Of a stretch of 40,877 nt of DNA, positions 17,834 to 26,725 are shown piece by piece; position 1 is the stretch's first letter, and the number at the start of each line of letters is the position of its first letter. Source of the DNA: CAWUKT01 sp963923035 (lineage in GTDB: Bacteria; Bacteroidota; Bacteroidia; J057; JADKCL01). Below the pieces are notes generated by a model. The model was not told where the DNA came from. It saw only the letters and a list, made by a program, of their open reading frames with translations, and ran no database searches. The DNA is taken from the NCBI GenBank assembly GCA_963923035.1, contig CAWUKT010000064.1, positions 1 through 40,877 of the forward strand, read 5' to 3'. The translations under genes were made by a program, and so were the position numbers.

Positions 17834-19228
17834 TCAATGCTGGGCAAAATGCGGACAACCCGCTGCCGCAGCTTCAGCGGCCACTTCCCGCGACACCAAC
17901 TCGTCCGGTCGCTTCCGACGGAAGCGAATATGCGTGGGCGAGGGCCGGTTCGTGCCGAAGCTCCGGGACGTCACCGTCGAAGTCGTTTCCAGTTCCAGGT
18001 GGAACTGCTGGAACAGACGCGCCACAATGGTCAGCATCTCATTTTGAGCGAAGTTCATCCCGGCGCACTTATGGACGCCGCCGCCAAAGGTCGTGATGCT
18101 GTGGCGGTGGGACTTGTGTTCGGCCCGGTCGGGGTGAAAGCGGAGCGGATCGAAGGTCTCCGGTTCCGTCCAGAGCCCAGCCCGTTGTTGCATCTGTTCG
18201 ATGCCCAGGAAAATGCGCCAACCGGCTGGAATGACATAGCCGCCCGTCTCAAAGTCGCGGAGGACATAGCGGATCAGGATATCGCCCGAGGGGTGCATCC
18301 GGGTCGTCTCGTCGATCGCCCAGCGGATATGCTTCAGTTGGACGAGGCTGCGGGCATCGACATCGCTCCCGTAGGGAAAGCGTTCGGCGATTTCGCGGAG
18401 GACCTTGCCGCGGTAGCTGGCGTGTTGGAGGAGCCGGATCACGGTCCAGGCCGCCTGGCCGGCCGTCGTTTCGTGCCCGGCCAGCAGCGTGCCAATGATC
18501 ATGCCCTGGATGGCGTCCTCATCCAGCGGCTTTCCGTCCCGGCAGGGCCGGGACACGAGGTCCTGAAAGAAATCTTCGTACTTCCCGTCGGGCGCCGCCC
18601 GACGCTCGGCAATGATGGGGGCGAGGGTCGCCCGCATCCGGCGCAGGGCGCGGTCGCGCCGCCGAAACTTGGGCAAGGGCCAGTTCGGAGGCATCACCGG
18701 ATCGATGGTCTTCCCAATCGCCTCGTACTGGTCCCAAAACTCCCGCCCGACCTGGGCCTGGAATTCAGGTCCCATGAAGGCGTAGCCCGCGACGTCCTGG
18801 ACCAGCCGGTTCATTTCCCCGACAATTTCCATGCTCCCTTCCTCCGGCAGCCCATCCAACCACCGCTGGACCACTTCATTCATCACCTTCAGGGATTGCA
18901 AGGTGCGTTTGCGGGTAAATGGCGCGTAGATCAACGGAATTTGGTTGTGGTAGACCTCGGGACCGGCTGCAATCGAGGTATTGCCGATGACCGGCTTCAG
19001 GAAGGAATAGGAGCGGGACAGGTCCAGGCGTTTGTCCGTTTCCTGAAACAGGTTGCGGGCGTGGTCTTCCCCGACGAGGATGGCCACTTTTTGACGGCCC
19101 AGTTTCAGGCCAAAGACTTCACCGCGTTCCTGGTAGCCGCGGCGGATCAGGGCGCTGCGGTCGCGGATGAATTCGGGAGCATGTCCGAGCAAGGGCAGGG
19201 AGCGGGAGACAAAGGGAGGTGTTTTCAT
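17834..19228 (-). CDS. Cytochrome P450
   Basis: This 464-aa heme monooxygenase contains the I-helix oxygen-activation motif AGHETT (250-255), the K-helix ExxR (E307-R310 in DETTR) and the heme-binding loop FGGGVHKCAG with the axial cysteine C388. The length fits a soluble bacterial P450 with no membrane anchor. The substrate cannot be told from sequence. No ferredoxin or reductase gene lies nearby, so electrons must come from elsewhere. It ends at a bidirectional terminator and starts 102 bases downstream of the AraC regulator on the same strand, so the regulator could control it, but nothing in the sequence shows this. Confidence 0.94.
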   Translation of the reverse strand: MKTPPFVSRSLPLLGHAPEFIRDRSALIRRGYQERGEVFGLKLGRQKVAILVGEDHARNLFQETDKRLDLSRSYSFLKPVIGNTSIAAGPEVYHNQIPLIYAPFTRKRTLQSLKVMNEVVQRWLDGLPEEGSMEIVGEMNRLVQDVAGYAFMGPEFQAQVGREFWDQYEAIGKTIDPVMPPNWPLPKFRRRDRALRRMRATLAPIIAERRAAPDGKYEDFFQDLVSRPCRDGKPLDEDAIQGMIIGTLLAGHETTAGQAAWTVIRLLQHASYRGKVLREIAERFPYGSDVDARSLVQLKHIRWAIDETTRMHPSGDILIRYVLRDFETGGYVIPAGWRIFLGIEQMQQRAGLWTEPETFDPLRFHPDRAEHKSHRHSITTFGGGVHKCAGMNFAQNEMLTIVARLFQQFHLELETTSTVTSRSFGTNRPSPTHIRFRRKRPDELVSREVAAEAAAAGCPHFAQH

Positions 19229-19330
19229 GCAATGGGGATGGGTTCCGGCGTGAAGGTGCCGGAAACGGGCATGAGATTCGACTGCCTGGGGAAATGGTCG
19301 TGTCGCAAATTCAGGCGGAAGTGCGCCAAC

Positions 19331-20527
19331 TTAGTCCGACTTCTTGGCGAGGACCTGCTTGCGGTACTGGGAAGGGGTGAGTCCGACGATCTTTTTGAAG
19401 GACATATTGAAGGAAGACTTCGAATTGAACCCCGCGTCATGGGCGATGGCGAGGACGGTCAAATGCTTGTATTTGGGGTCAACCAGCCGCTTTTTGACCT
19501 CGGCCACGCGGTATTCGTTGACGAGGGTATAGAAGTTCTTGTTGAAGGTCTCGTTGATGGTCTGGGTGAGGTGGTGCTGGGGAATATCGACCTCATTGGC
19601 GAGGTCCTGGATGGTCAGGTCCCGCCGGAGATAGGGTTGGTGCGCATTCATGTGTTCCAACAGCCGATTCAGATAGCGCTCCGCCATTTCGGGTTGGAGG
19701 CCGGAGCGTTGGTATTTTTTCCCCTCGTCCTCCTTTTCTCCATTCTCCTCTTCCATTTCCTCCATCTCATTCACCTGGGGCTTCATTTCCTCCGTCTCTT
19801 CCTCTTCCAAATCGTCCACAAACCGCTCATCAGGTTCCCGGTGGTAAATCGCGGGCTGGCGCACCCCAAAGAAGGAGACGCCGTAGCCGAAGAGGGTCAG
19901 GCCGAGGAAAAAGGGAATGCCGGGGTTGAAATTCTGGACCGCGGTGGTGTTGTAGCCGATGGAGAGCAGGGTCAGGACAATGGTACTCGCGAAGACAAGC
20001 AGGACGAGCCGGACCCATGACAGGTTGATGCGGTGGGAGGTATAGGAAAAATGATCGAGGAGGTTGCTTTGGTGGCGTTTGAGCTCCCGCAAGGTGATCA
20101 GCAGGTAATAGAGGATGGACGCGATGATGGTGAGGGTATACGGCAACATGCTCAGACTGAAGACATCGCCGAGCAAGATGTCCTCGTCGACCGTATGGCT
20201 CTGGGTGGCGGCAATGGCGGAAAACACCACAAAGGGGAGCAAATGGAGGCCATCCTCAAAGGTCAGGACTTTCTTCTGGCCTGCGAGCGTGCGGACGTAG
20301 AAGAGGAGGAAGGGGCCGAGGGTGAAAAAGAAGGGGAACATCTGCAAACGGCTCCAGAAGCTGTCCAGATATTCGTTTTTGGCAAGGGTCAGGGCCATGA
20401 AAATGCTCATCAGCAGCAGCCAGGTTCCGAGGATCTTGTCCGACAGGCGTAGCTTCCGGCGGGTGAAGACCAACAGGGCGGCAAATACAAATTGGGAGAC
20501 GCCTATGTAGAGGATGGGCTTGATCAT
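19331..20527 (-). CDS. Membrane-anchored AraC-family regulator
   Basis: This 398-aa protein has an N-terminal half with about seven hydrophobic helices (from ILYIGVSQFVFAALLVF through FFLGLTLFGYGVSFFGV, roughly residues 4-220). An acidic, Glu-rich linker at about 230-270 leads to a C-terminal AraC/XylS double helix-turn-helix (about 290-392; the pattern LTIQDLANEVDIPQHHLTQTIN and the signature GFNSKSSFNMSFKKIVGLTPSQYR). This architecture is common in Bacteroidota, where the membrane part is thought to sense a signal and the tail to bind DNA. The target is unknown. It lies upstream of the P450 gene on the same strand and just downstream of the kinase-like gene. Confidence 0.9.
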   Translation of the reverse strand: MIKPILYIGVSQFVFAALLVFTRRKLRLSDKILGTWLLLMSIFMALTLAKNEYLDSFWSRLQMFPFFFTLGPFLLFYVRTLAGQKKVLTFEDGLHLLPFVVFSAIAATQSHTVDEDILLGDVFSLSMLPYTLTIIASILYYLLITLRELKRHQSNLLDHFSYTSHRINLSWVRLVLLVFASTIVLTLLSIGYNTTAVQNFNPGIPFFLGLTLFGYGVSFFGVRQPAIYHREPDERFVDDLEEEETEEMKPQVNEMEEMEEENGEKEDEGKKYQRSGLQPEMAERYLNRLLEHMNAHQPYLRRDLTIQDLANEVDIPQHHLTQTINETFNKNFYTLVNEYRVAEVKKRLVDPKYKHLTVLAIAHDAGFNSKSSFNMSFKKIVGLTPSQYRKQVLAKKSD

Positions 20528-20661
20528 GGGCTCCCTGCAATTTAGTCAAGACCTTTCTTTCCTGCCGAATCCAATTTGCTTTGGTTCAATCGATTGATAG
20601 CGAGGTGATTGAGTGTTCGCGCCAATTGAGGTGGACGCTTTGGTAAATTGGGAGGGGGGAA

Positions 20662-21612
20662 TTAGCGGGGAAAATCGACCAAAAATTCGGTCCCTTTGCC
20701 GGCTTCGCTTTCCGCATCGACCAGTGCGTGCAGCTTTTTCGCGTAGGCCTTCACCACGCCAATCTCGATGCCGCTCAACTGTTCGTTGGCCGGTTGGGTA
20801 CCACCCAATTGATAGAAGGGGTGGAGCATCTGCTCCAATTCTTCTTCGGTCAGGGGCGGGCCCTCGCTTTTCACGCGGAGGCGGCACTTCTGCCCGTTGG
20901 GCAGGAGCGTGATGGCCACCCGCGAGCGGGCGGGCGAACTGTAAATGCACATCCGCAGGAGGTGCCGGACCAACTCCCGAAAGGCTTCGGGATGCGTCGT
21001 CCATTCCAACTCGTCGGGAGCGTTCAGGCTCAGCTGGAGACCGGCGGCTTCCGCCTCGGCGTCGAGCTCGTCGACGACCTGGCGCAGCAGGCCAGATAAA
21101 TTGGCGGGACCCAGCGGGAAGTCCTCGGCATAGCATTCCAATTGCCGGATGGTCGTGATGTGCCCGATGAGGCGGGTCCCCTGGGCATTGGTGGCCCGGA
21201 TCAATTCGAGGTATTGCTGTTGGGCCTCGTTGAGGTGGCCCGCTTCGCGGAGGAGGTCCAACAAGGTTTCGGAGCGCATGAGCGGGGCATTCAGGTCGCG
21301 CCCAATCAGGTCGATCAGGGCAGACCGTTCGGTCTTGAGCTGTTTGGCCTCCTTGGTTTTGATCCGCAGCTTCTTTTTCAACCGTTCAATCGTATCGGCC
21401 TGGCCTTGTTGCTCGCGGTGCGTCTGCTGTTGACGGCGGCGGGTCCGCCAGAATCCCACTCCCAGGGCGACCACCAGCAAGGCTCCGAGTCCCGCCCAAC
21501 CCAGCCATTGGGCCGAGCTATTGGGCAATACTGTGCTGGGCACGGCGGGGGCTTTGGCGACCACCGAACCGCTCCACAGGCAAGTCAGTCCGAACGATAT
21601 TCTACTCCACAT
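20662..21612 (-). CDS. Degenerate histidine-kinase-like membrane protein
   Basis: The layout is an N-terminal signal-like segment, one membrane helix (WLGWAGLGALLVVALGVGFW, about 36-55), a basic coiled coil (56-100), then HisKA-like and HATPase-like regions. The position of the phospho-acceptor histidine reads IGRDLNAPL, with arginine (codon CGC at 21300-21298) where SHDLRAPL is usual. The N box (LVRHLLRMCIYSS) lacks its asparagine and the D-x-G-x-G box is KSEGPPL. GKGTEFLVDFP still resembles the G2 end. The protein probably does not autophosphorylate. I chose the ATG at 21612; a TTG at 21627 adds five residues. No response regulator is adjacent. Confidence 0.75.
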   Translation of the reverse strand: MWSRISFGLTCLWSGSVVAKAPAVPSTVLPNSSAQWLGWAGLGALLVVALGVGFWRTRRRQQQTHREQQGQADTIERLKKKLRIKTKEAKQLKTERSALIDLIGRDLNAPLMRSETLLDLLREAGHLNEAQQQYLELIRATNAQGTRLIGHITTIRQLECYAEDFPLGPANLSGLLRQVVDELDAEAEAAGLQLSLNAPDELEWTTHPEAFRELVRHLLRMCIYSSPARSRVAITLLPNGQKCRLRVKSEGPPLTEEELEQMLHPFYQLGGTQPANEQLSGIEIGVVKAYAKKLHALVDAESEAGKGTEFLVDFPR

Positions 21613-21741
21613 GGCGTATGCGTTCAATTCAGGCAGCGAATTTAATCAATCTAATGTGGACGAAACATCAACTCATTTGAGCATTTGGTGAACTCCAATC
21701 GGGATGGATGTTCGTCGTGAATAGATGGGGAACAAGGCGAA

Positions 21742-22122
21742 TTAAGCCCTGGGAATCAGGGCTGAAATGTCGACGACGGTCCCTTCGGGACCGCGTACCA
21801 ACAGACGGCGCTGGCCGTAAAAGGTATCCGCGGGCGGCTGGAGGATTTCGTAGCCGACCGCTTGGGCTTTTTGGTACACAGCATCGGCATCCTCCACGAC
21901 AAAGGTCGGGTACCAGCCGCCACTGGCTCCGCGCGCTGCTTCCGGTGTGACCTCGCTGCTCCGCGCAATCACGCCGAACTCGAACCGGCCATCGGGCGTC
22001 TTGAACTGGACGTACCAATCGGAATCGAACTCGATGTGGAGGTCAAAGAGGGTGCGGAAAAAGTCCCGGGTCGCGGGCAGGTCATCGGTGACAATATTGG
22101 GGAGGAGGCGGGTGATGCTCAT
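21742..22122 (-). CDS. VOC (glyoxalase/bleomycin-resistance) family protein
   Basis: This 126-aa protein has the vicinal-oxygen-chelate fold pattern: ITRLLPNIVTDDLPATRDFFRTLF at the start and FGQRRLLVRGPEGTVVDISALI near the end, giving two beta-alpha-beta-beta-beta units. Such proteins cover metal-dependent lyases, dioxygenases and drug-binding proteins, and its substrate cannot be assigned. It is a stand-alone single domain with ATG at 22122, 48 bases downstream of the helical protein gene on the same strand and 129 bases ahead of the kinase-like gene. Confidence 0.85.
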   Translation of the reverse strand: MSITRLLPNIVTDDLPATRDFFRTLFDLHIEFDSDWYVQFKTPDGRFEFGVIARSSEVTPEAARGASGGWYPTFVVEDADAVYQKAQAVGYEILQPPADTFYGQRRLLVRGPEGTVVDISALIPRA

Positions 22123-22170
22123 GAGTACTGTTGTTGGTGGAGGTAAAATTAGCGGAAGTGGGGGCGGGAT

Positions 22171-23661
22171 TCAAGGGGTGAGGGAGGTGCGGTAGGTATC
22201 GGCGAGCGATTCTCCAGTCAATTTTGCCTGCAACCAGTACCGGATTTCTTCGACGGGAAAGTCCTCGCCGTCCTGGATCCAGGCCAGGTCATCGGGATCG
22301 GTGATGTCCACCTTGCCGGCCCGGTAGGCCTTGCTGAGCAGTCGGGCCAGGCGGTTTTCGGCCTCGGAAAGGGGGCGGAGGCGTTTGGTGGCCCGTTTGA
22401 GGCTGCCGCTGAGGTGTTCCCAGAGATCGAGGTGGCCGAGGTCGAAGTGGACTGGTAGCAGCAGCCACCGGGCGCGGAGTTGGAGGTCCGTGCGGACCTC
22501 CCCAAAATCGCCGTTGAGGATGCGTTGGAGGTATTGGTTGGATGGGGTGGGGGAGTTCGTGAAGAATTGGAGGACGGCAATGTTGTAGCAGAAGGCAATA
22601 AGGCGGGAGGGAGTTAGACCTTTCTCGAATCGGTTCAGGTCGGCTTCGATTTCGGGAAGGTTGGCCTGGGCCGTTTCCATTTTTCCTTGTTCCAACCACC
22701 AATAGAATCGGTTGAAGGAGTAGTTCGTAAAATGTTCCAGTTTCTCCTGAAAAGTCCGTCGCGGCAACGCGTTCATGGCTTCCAGCCCCCATTCGTAATC
22801 GTTACGATCCCCCGAATCTGAGCATGCTGCGAGGTAATTGGAAACGGCGCGGCGGTAGGAATGGGTTTCGGACTTGAGTTTTTCCGGGTGGGCTTGCCAC
22901 AATTCGATGTTGTTCCGCCATGATTGGAGGGCGGTGTGATTGTCCTGATGGAGTCGGGCGTGGATGGCGGAACAAAGCCAATAGCAGCTTTTGGCGTTGA
23001 AGGAGCCGTTGGAGGGGAATGATTGGAGCAAAAAATGTTCGCGGAGTTCTTGGGCAGCGGCCCGAAGGCGTTCTTGTCCCCAATTGTGGCGGCGAACGAG
23101 GGCCAGGTACTGGTCATACAAAGCGAGAAGATCCATTTCCTGTTCCCATTTTCCGCGGACCTTCTCTTTCTCTTTGACAATTTCCTCAAGTTTTCCGGCC
23201 AGATTTTTTCGGTAAATCACCTTGATATATTGCCGCTCAAATCCCAGGAGCCCAAGCCATTCCCCAAAGAGCTGGTGGGTCTCGGCGAGCTTCTTGGCCT
23301 TGCGCAAGAGCTTTTTGGCGGCGGCGTGGTGCCCTTTGCCCGCGAGGAAAGAGAGGTCCTGCCGCATGTGGTGGAGTTGGGCTTCGGGGGTCTTGCCGTG
23401 GTGGTAATTCCGCATGGCGCGGAGGACGAGTTGGTACAGGTAATGCTTTTCGGAGGGGAAATTGTCCAGGAGTTTTTCGCCTTTGAATTCCAATTTGAGC
23501 GCCGATTCGTCATACGAATTTTGCGTGAGGACCGCATCGAAGATGCGGAGGGAATTGGTACTGCGGTCCTCCCCGGACCGGCTGCAAAAGAGCCGAAAAT
23601 AGCGTTTTTCGGACGGAGACAGTGAGTGTACAAGTTCAAATAAGTCCGTAGACGGCTTCAT
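22171..23661 (-). CDS. Helical protein of unknown function
   Basis: This 496-aa protein appears almost all alpha-helical, rich in Leu, Arg, Lys, Glu and aromatic residues, without signal peptide or membrane segment. The opening MKPSTDLFELVHSLSPSEKRYF resembles conserved hypothetical proteins common in Saprospiria genomes, an impression from memory. The regular spacing of aromatic and small residues suggests a TPR-like helical solenoid, but no canonical repeat is clear. It starts at an ATG 191 bases from the divergent protease gene. Confidence 0.75.
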   Translation of the reverse strand: MKPSTDLFELVHSLSPSEKRYFRLFCSRSGEDRSTNSLRIFDAVLTQNSYDESALKLEFKGEKLLDNFPSEKHYLYQLVLRAMRNYHHGKTPEAQLHHMRQDLSFLAGKGHHAAAKKLLRKAKKLAETHQLFGEWLGLLGFERQYIKVIYRKNLAGKLEEIVKEKEKVRGKWEQEMDLLALYDQYLALVRRHNWGQERLRAAAQELREHFLLQSFPSNGSFNAKSCYWLCSAIHARLHQDNHTALQSWRNNIELWQAHPEKLKSETHSYRRAVSNYLAACSDSGDRNDYEWGLEAMNALPRRTFQEKLEHFTNYSFNRFYWWLEQGKMETAQANLPEIEADLNRFEKGLTPSRLIAFCYNIAVLQFFTNSPTPSNQYLQRILNGDFGEVRTDLQLRARWLLLPVHFDLGHLDLWEHLSGSLKRATKRLRPLSEAENRLARLLSKAYRAGKVDITDPDDLAWIQDGEDFPVEEIRYWLQAKLTGESLADTYRTSLTP

Positions 23662-23815
23662 ACAAACAGGTAATTGATCAAAACTCTACAGTTTTAAATT
23701 ACAATTTTACCCCAGGAGTACCCAATCATCAGAATTCCAATAATCCCGCGATAGTTGTTTTGTCCAACTCACCAATTCATGGCATTTTGGAAGTGTTGCC
23801 GCTCGGCATAGGCTA

Positions 23816-23860
23816 GGTTCCGGCCTGTTTTAAGGGGATCAGCTAACTAAAAATGATGTG
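23816..23860 (+). repeat. Leader repeat copy A
   Basis: A 45-bp stretch from GGTTCCGGCC to ATGATGTG recurs upstream of the second protease gene (26677-26720). By eye, 39 of 45 positions match with one gap. It ends just before the probable start codon at 23865, so it is likely the promoter/5' leader of the gene. Confidence 0.75.
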
Positions 23861-23864
23861 TGTT

Positions 23865-25424
23865 ATGGAAGATGATTTTACTATCCGTTTGGAGCGCATG
23901 TTTCAGACTGTGATCAATTCTTTGCCTGATGATAAAAAACCTGCCGCAAGAGCTTTTTATGAAAAAAAGTTAAAAGAATTCATACCAGACTCACCCCCGA
24001 TTTCCGCGGAGGATGGAGAACAAGAAAGTATTGCGTCCCAATTTTTACTAGCATTCAAAAGAGCAATTACCAATGTCGATACGACACTTGCTTCAGAAAA
24101 TCTTTATTCTAGGCATACAGTCCTGATTGCTCCCCCGGAGGTAGGGAATGAGGAAATATGGGTAGACGAATTCAAGCTGGAACCCACGGTAGGGATATTG
24201 GGAAACAATTTTGAGGTCCAGCTTAGACTATTGAAAACGAAAGGAGCGTTTACAGGGGTATTGGTTAAGCCAGAAATTGGAGATCGGCGGTTCATCTTGA
24301 CGGTTGGACACCGGTTTAACGGTAATAAAAACCAAGAATCTTATCGGTACTTTTGGAGGGTATTCGATGCTAGTGTCGAGACTATACCTACCCCCATTGT
24401 TCAGATCTCGGTAGCTCCAAATCCGATTGTAAAGTTTGGCGGGATGGGACCAGATTATGCCCTACTTGAAGTACAAAATTCAAACATTGACGAAGAGAAC
24501 TTCTATGTTATTAGAGGAGAAGGTTTAAATTCTCCGATGGAGGGCGAATTTATCACTTGTTATTCCCATTTTTTAGGAGCAGTTATGGTAAGGTCTGAAA
24601 AAACTTTCACCAATACCAATCCCAAACACACCCCAAGGCACTATTTTTTTTCTTATTTCACATCCATGAAGGGTAGCTCGGGAGCCCCAGTCTGGCAGGA
24701 CGGGAAATTACTCGGAATTGTAAGTGCAGCAGGAAATTTTGTTCGGACACTTTTCCCAAAAAAGCCTAGCGCCAATCAGCCAGTTGAGGGGTACCACTTA
24801 TCTCCTAATTATTTAAATGGTACCCAAATACTAAATTTGAGTTCCGTTATTGCTGGTGAGCCGGAAATATTCTCCCAAGCAACGAATAATCCAGTTGCAT
24901 GGGAACTAGACAGTTTTTACTATGAGTTTTCTCTTGAAAATAATAGAGGAGATAAAAAGTTGTTTCTGATCAAAAAGAAAAATTCAGGAAATGAGGAGAG
25001 CCGAATTGAACTTTTCAACAGAATCCCGATAGTGGTAATTGAAAGAGACCGGACTATTGAAATTGAAAGCGACGGTTCAGAAAGTCGATTGGAAGAATGG
25101 GGAGGAGGAAAAATACGAACTTCTGAATGGTATTTGAAGTGGCTTGGAAAAGATGAGACAACAGAACAAAAATCGCAGCTAAGATTCCATCGTACCCAAA
25201 TCCAAGAGCCGAATCCAGTTTATAATATTGGTAAACTATCAGTTCTGGATGGAATTGGGACGACGGATATCATAGATGAATTGCCCTATGACTCTCCTCC
25301 TATGCAGCAGTATTGGAGCATTACTGAGAATCCTCTCGAATTAACCTACCTCTCTGAACGACAGGTGATACAAATTCGTTACTTCGGCGGACTAACGAAC
25401 GTCTACCGACGCCAACTGCCCTAA
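23865..25424 (+). CDS. Trypsin-like serine protease, copy A
   Basis: This protein is 519 aa from ATG 23865; an in-frame ATG at 23853 adds four residues but lies inside the leader repeat. The chymotrypsin-fold triad can be read (numbering from 23853) as H153 in FILTVGHRF, D201 in GPDYALLEV and S276 in GSSGAPVW, followed by LLGIVSAAGNF. About 130 residues precede the protease domain, the first 70 helical. After it comes a C-terminal region of some 200 residues that I do not recognise, ending in IGTTDIIDELP...RYFGGLTNVYRRQLP. There is no signal peptide, so it is probably cytosolic. The gene is visibly AT-richer than its neighbours, suggesting transfer. Copy B at 26726 is a diverged paralogue. 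Confidence 0.82.
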   Translation: MEDDFTIRLERMFQTVINSLPDDKKPAARAFYEKKLKEFIPDSPPISAEDGEQESIASQFLLAFKRAITNVDTTLASENLYSRHTVLIAPPEVGNEEIWVDEFKLEPTVGILGNNFEVQLRLLKTKGAFTGVLVKPEIGDRRFILTVGHRFNGNKNQESYRYFWRVFDASVETIPTPIVQISVAPNPIVKFGGMGPDYALLEVQNSNIDEENFYVIRGEGLNSPMEGEFITCYSHFLGAVMVRSEKTFTNTNPKHTPRHYFFSYFTSMKGSSGAPVWQDGKLLGIVSAAGNFVRTLFPKKPSANQPVEGYHLSPNYLNGTQILNLSSVIAGEPEIFSQATNNPVAWELDSFYYEFSLENNRGDKKLFLIKKKNSGNEESRIELFNRIPIVVIERDRTIEIESDGSESRLEEWGGGKIRTSEWYLKWLGKDETTEQKSQLRFHRTQIQEPNPVYNIGKLSVLDGIGTTDIIDELPYDSPPMQQYWSITENPLELTYLSERQVIQIRYFGGLTNVYRRQLP

Positions 25425-25554
25425 AACATTGAAACGTAACTCATTCCGACCCTAAAAATCTAACCCTAAACCCCACCCACAACGTCCTCCCCGACCGAGC
25501 CCCCGCTCGGCCCACTACCACTATGTATTTCTAGTAACCAGTAACCATTCCATC

Positions 25555-26388
25555 ATGCGTGCATTTTTCAATGGGCGTGCAGCCTCCCGGGTCGGGAGCC
25601 GCCGCGCCAAGGGATCCTTGTATCCCAAAGCCATCCTTTTTTTGTGCCTCCTGTTCAGTGCAGGAACCACCTGGAGCCAGTCCACCGCCTGGATCGACTC
25701 CCAACACCACCACTTCCACACCATCCCCGCCACCGGCACCAAAGTCTTGGGCGAAACCTTTGACCTCGTCATTGACCTGGGCGACGCCACCCAACGAGCG
25801 GAAGGCGTCCTCGGACTCGACCTGGACATTGCCGTCGACGGGGCCCAGCCCGTCGGGGTTCCCCCCGCAGCCAACATCATCTCGTCCTGGCTGCTGGACC
25901 CCAACGATTCCCTCACCGCCCAATGGGGCAACGATACCCTCCATGTCTGGGGAGTACGGAGCGATTCGGCAGGGACCGACGGGAATGGAGAAGTGGTCCG
26001 CTTCACCTTCAAAGTGACCGACACGGAAATCGACCTGTCCAGCTACCAGTTGGGCGGCGGAGGCCTCGTCCTCGTCGACAATGTGGACATGAAGCAAAAC
26101 AATTTCATGTCCCCGGCCCAGGTGAACACTTCTCTTTCCGAGCGGGCCCGGCAGTTGCTGGTCTCGCCCAGCCCCGCCCACGAAACGGCTCATATCCGGC
26201 AGCCAGCGGACGGGGACATGTACCACGAGTTGTTGGATGAATGGGGACGCGTCGTTTGGGAATCCGAACGGCCAGCACCTGCGGAGGCGATCGTCGATGT
26301 GACGCAATTGCCGTCCGGCATCTACTACCTCCGCAGCATCGACTTACAAGGTACACAAGCCGTGATGAAGCCACTCATCGTGCGTTAA
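25555..26388 (+). CDS. T9SS-secreted cohesin-like protein
   Basis: This 277-aa protein has a long N-terminus with a hydrophobic core (AILFLCLLFSAG, then TTWSQ), consistent with a signal peptide. The middle (about 55-190) has beta strands of the type GETFDLVIDLGD...GLDLDIAVDG...GNGEVVRFTFKV, which resembles a cohesin-like fold, though weakly. The last 80 residues form a T9SS type A sorting domain (LLVSPSPAHE..., LPSGIYYLRSIDLQG...KPLIVR), so the protein is probably exported to the surface. It is GC-rich like the core genome, in contrast to the AT-rich protease gene upstream. No obvious functional link to the proteases is visible. Confidence 0.8.
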   Translation: MRAFFNGRAASRVGSRRAKGSLYPKAILFLCLLFSAGTTWSQSTAWIDSQHHHFHTIPATGTKVLGETFDLVIDLGDATQRAEGVLGLDLDIAVDGAQPVGVPPAANIISSWLLDPNDSLTAQWGNDTLHVWGVRSDSAGTDGNGEVVRFTFKVTDTEIDLSSYQLGGGGLVLVDNVDMKQNNFMSPAQVNTSLSERARQLLVSPSPAHETAHIRQPADGDMYHELLDEWGRVVWESERPAPAEAIVDVTQLPSGIYYLRSIDLQGTQAVMKPLIVR

Positions 26389-26725
26389 CGCACGTCATGG
26401 TACGTTCTTTTCCGATTGGGGCCCCGGACGCGGCGGCTCCAATTGGTGTTTCGAAGAAATATGTACGCTCAGAACCCGGCCAATCCCATTATTTTCCCAA
26501 TTGAAACAAACGATCATCAAGGACAGGGTCGATTTGCTCTCGGACGGTCAGAAAAAAGGTGTGTAGATAGGCGGTACGGAATGTATTGGCCTGATTATCA
26601 GCAATAAGATCGAGTGTGTTTTCGTATTGGTGTTGAATTGTGATATTATAAGGCCAATTGTAGGGGGAACCGGCCGGGTTCCGGCCGATGTTAATGGGAT
26701 CAACTAACTAAAATGATGTGCGATA
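26389..26725 (+). other. Intergenic region with leader repeat copy B
   Basis: No gene is supported in these 337 bases. The right end (26677-26720) is the second copy of the leader repeat. It is preceded by a GC-rich inverted repeat, GGAACC-GGCCG-GGTTCC (26666-26682). The ATGATGTG at 26713 is out of frame with the protease start at 26726 and would open a 14-codon mini-frame overlapping it. The rest is AT-rich and shows no terminator with a T-run. Confidence 0.6.

Noticed and set aside
25495..25510. CCGAGC-CCCC-GCTCGG hairpin as terminator of protease copy A
   Set aside because: The stem is only 6 bp and no T-run follows.
25531..26307. 258-aa minus-strand frame opposite the T9SS cargo gene
   Set aside because: The plus-strand gene has a signal peptide and sorting domain; the antisense frame has neither.
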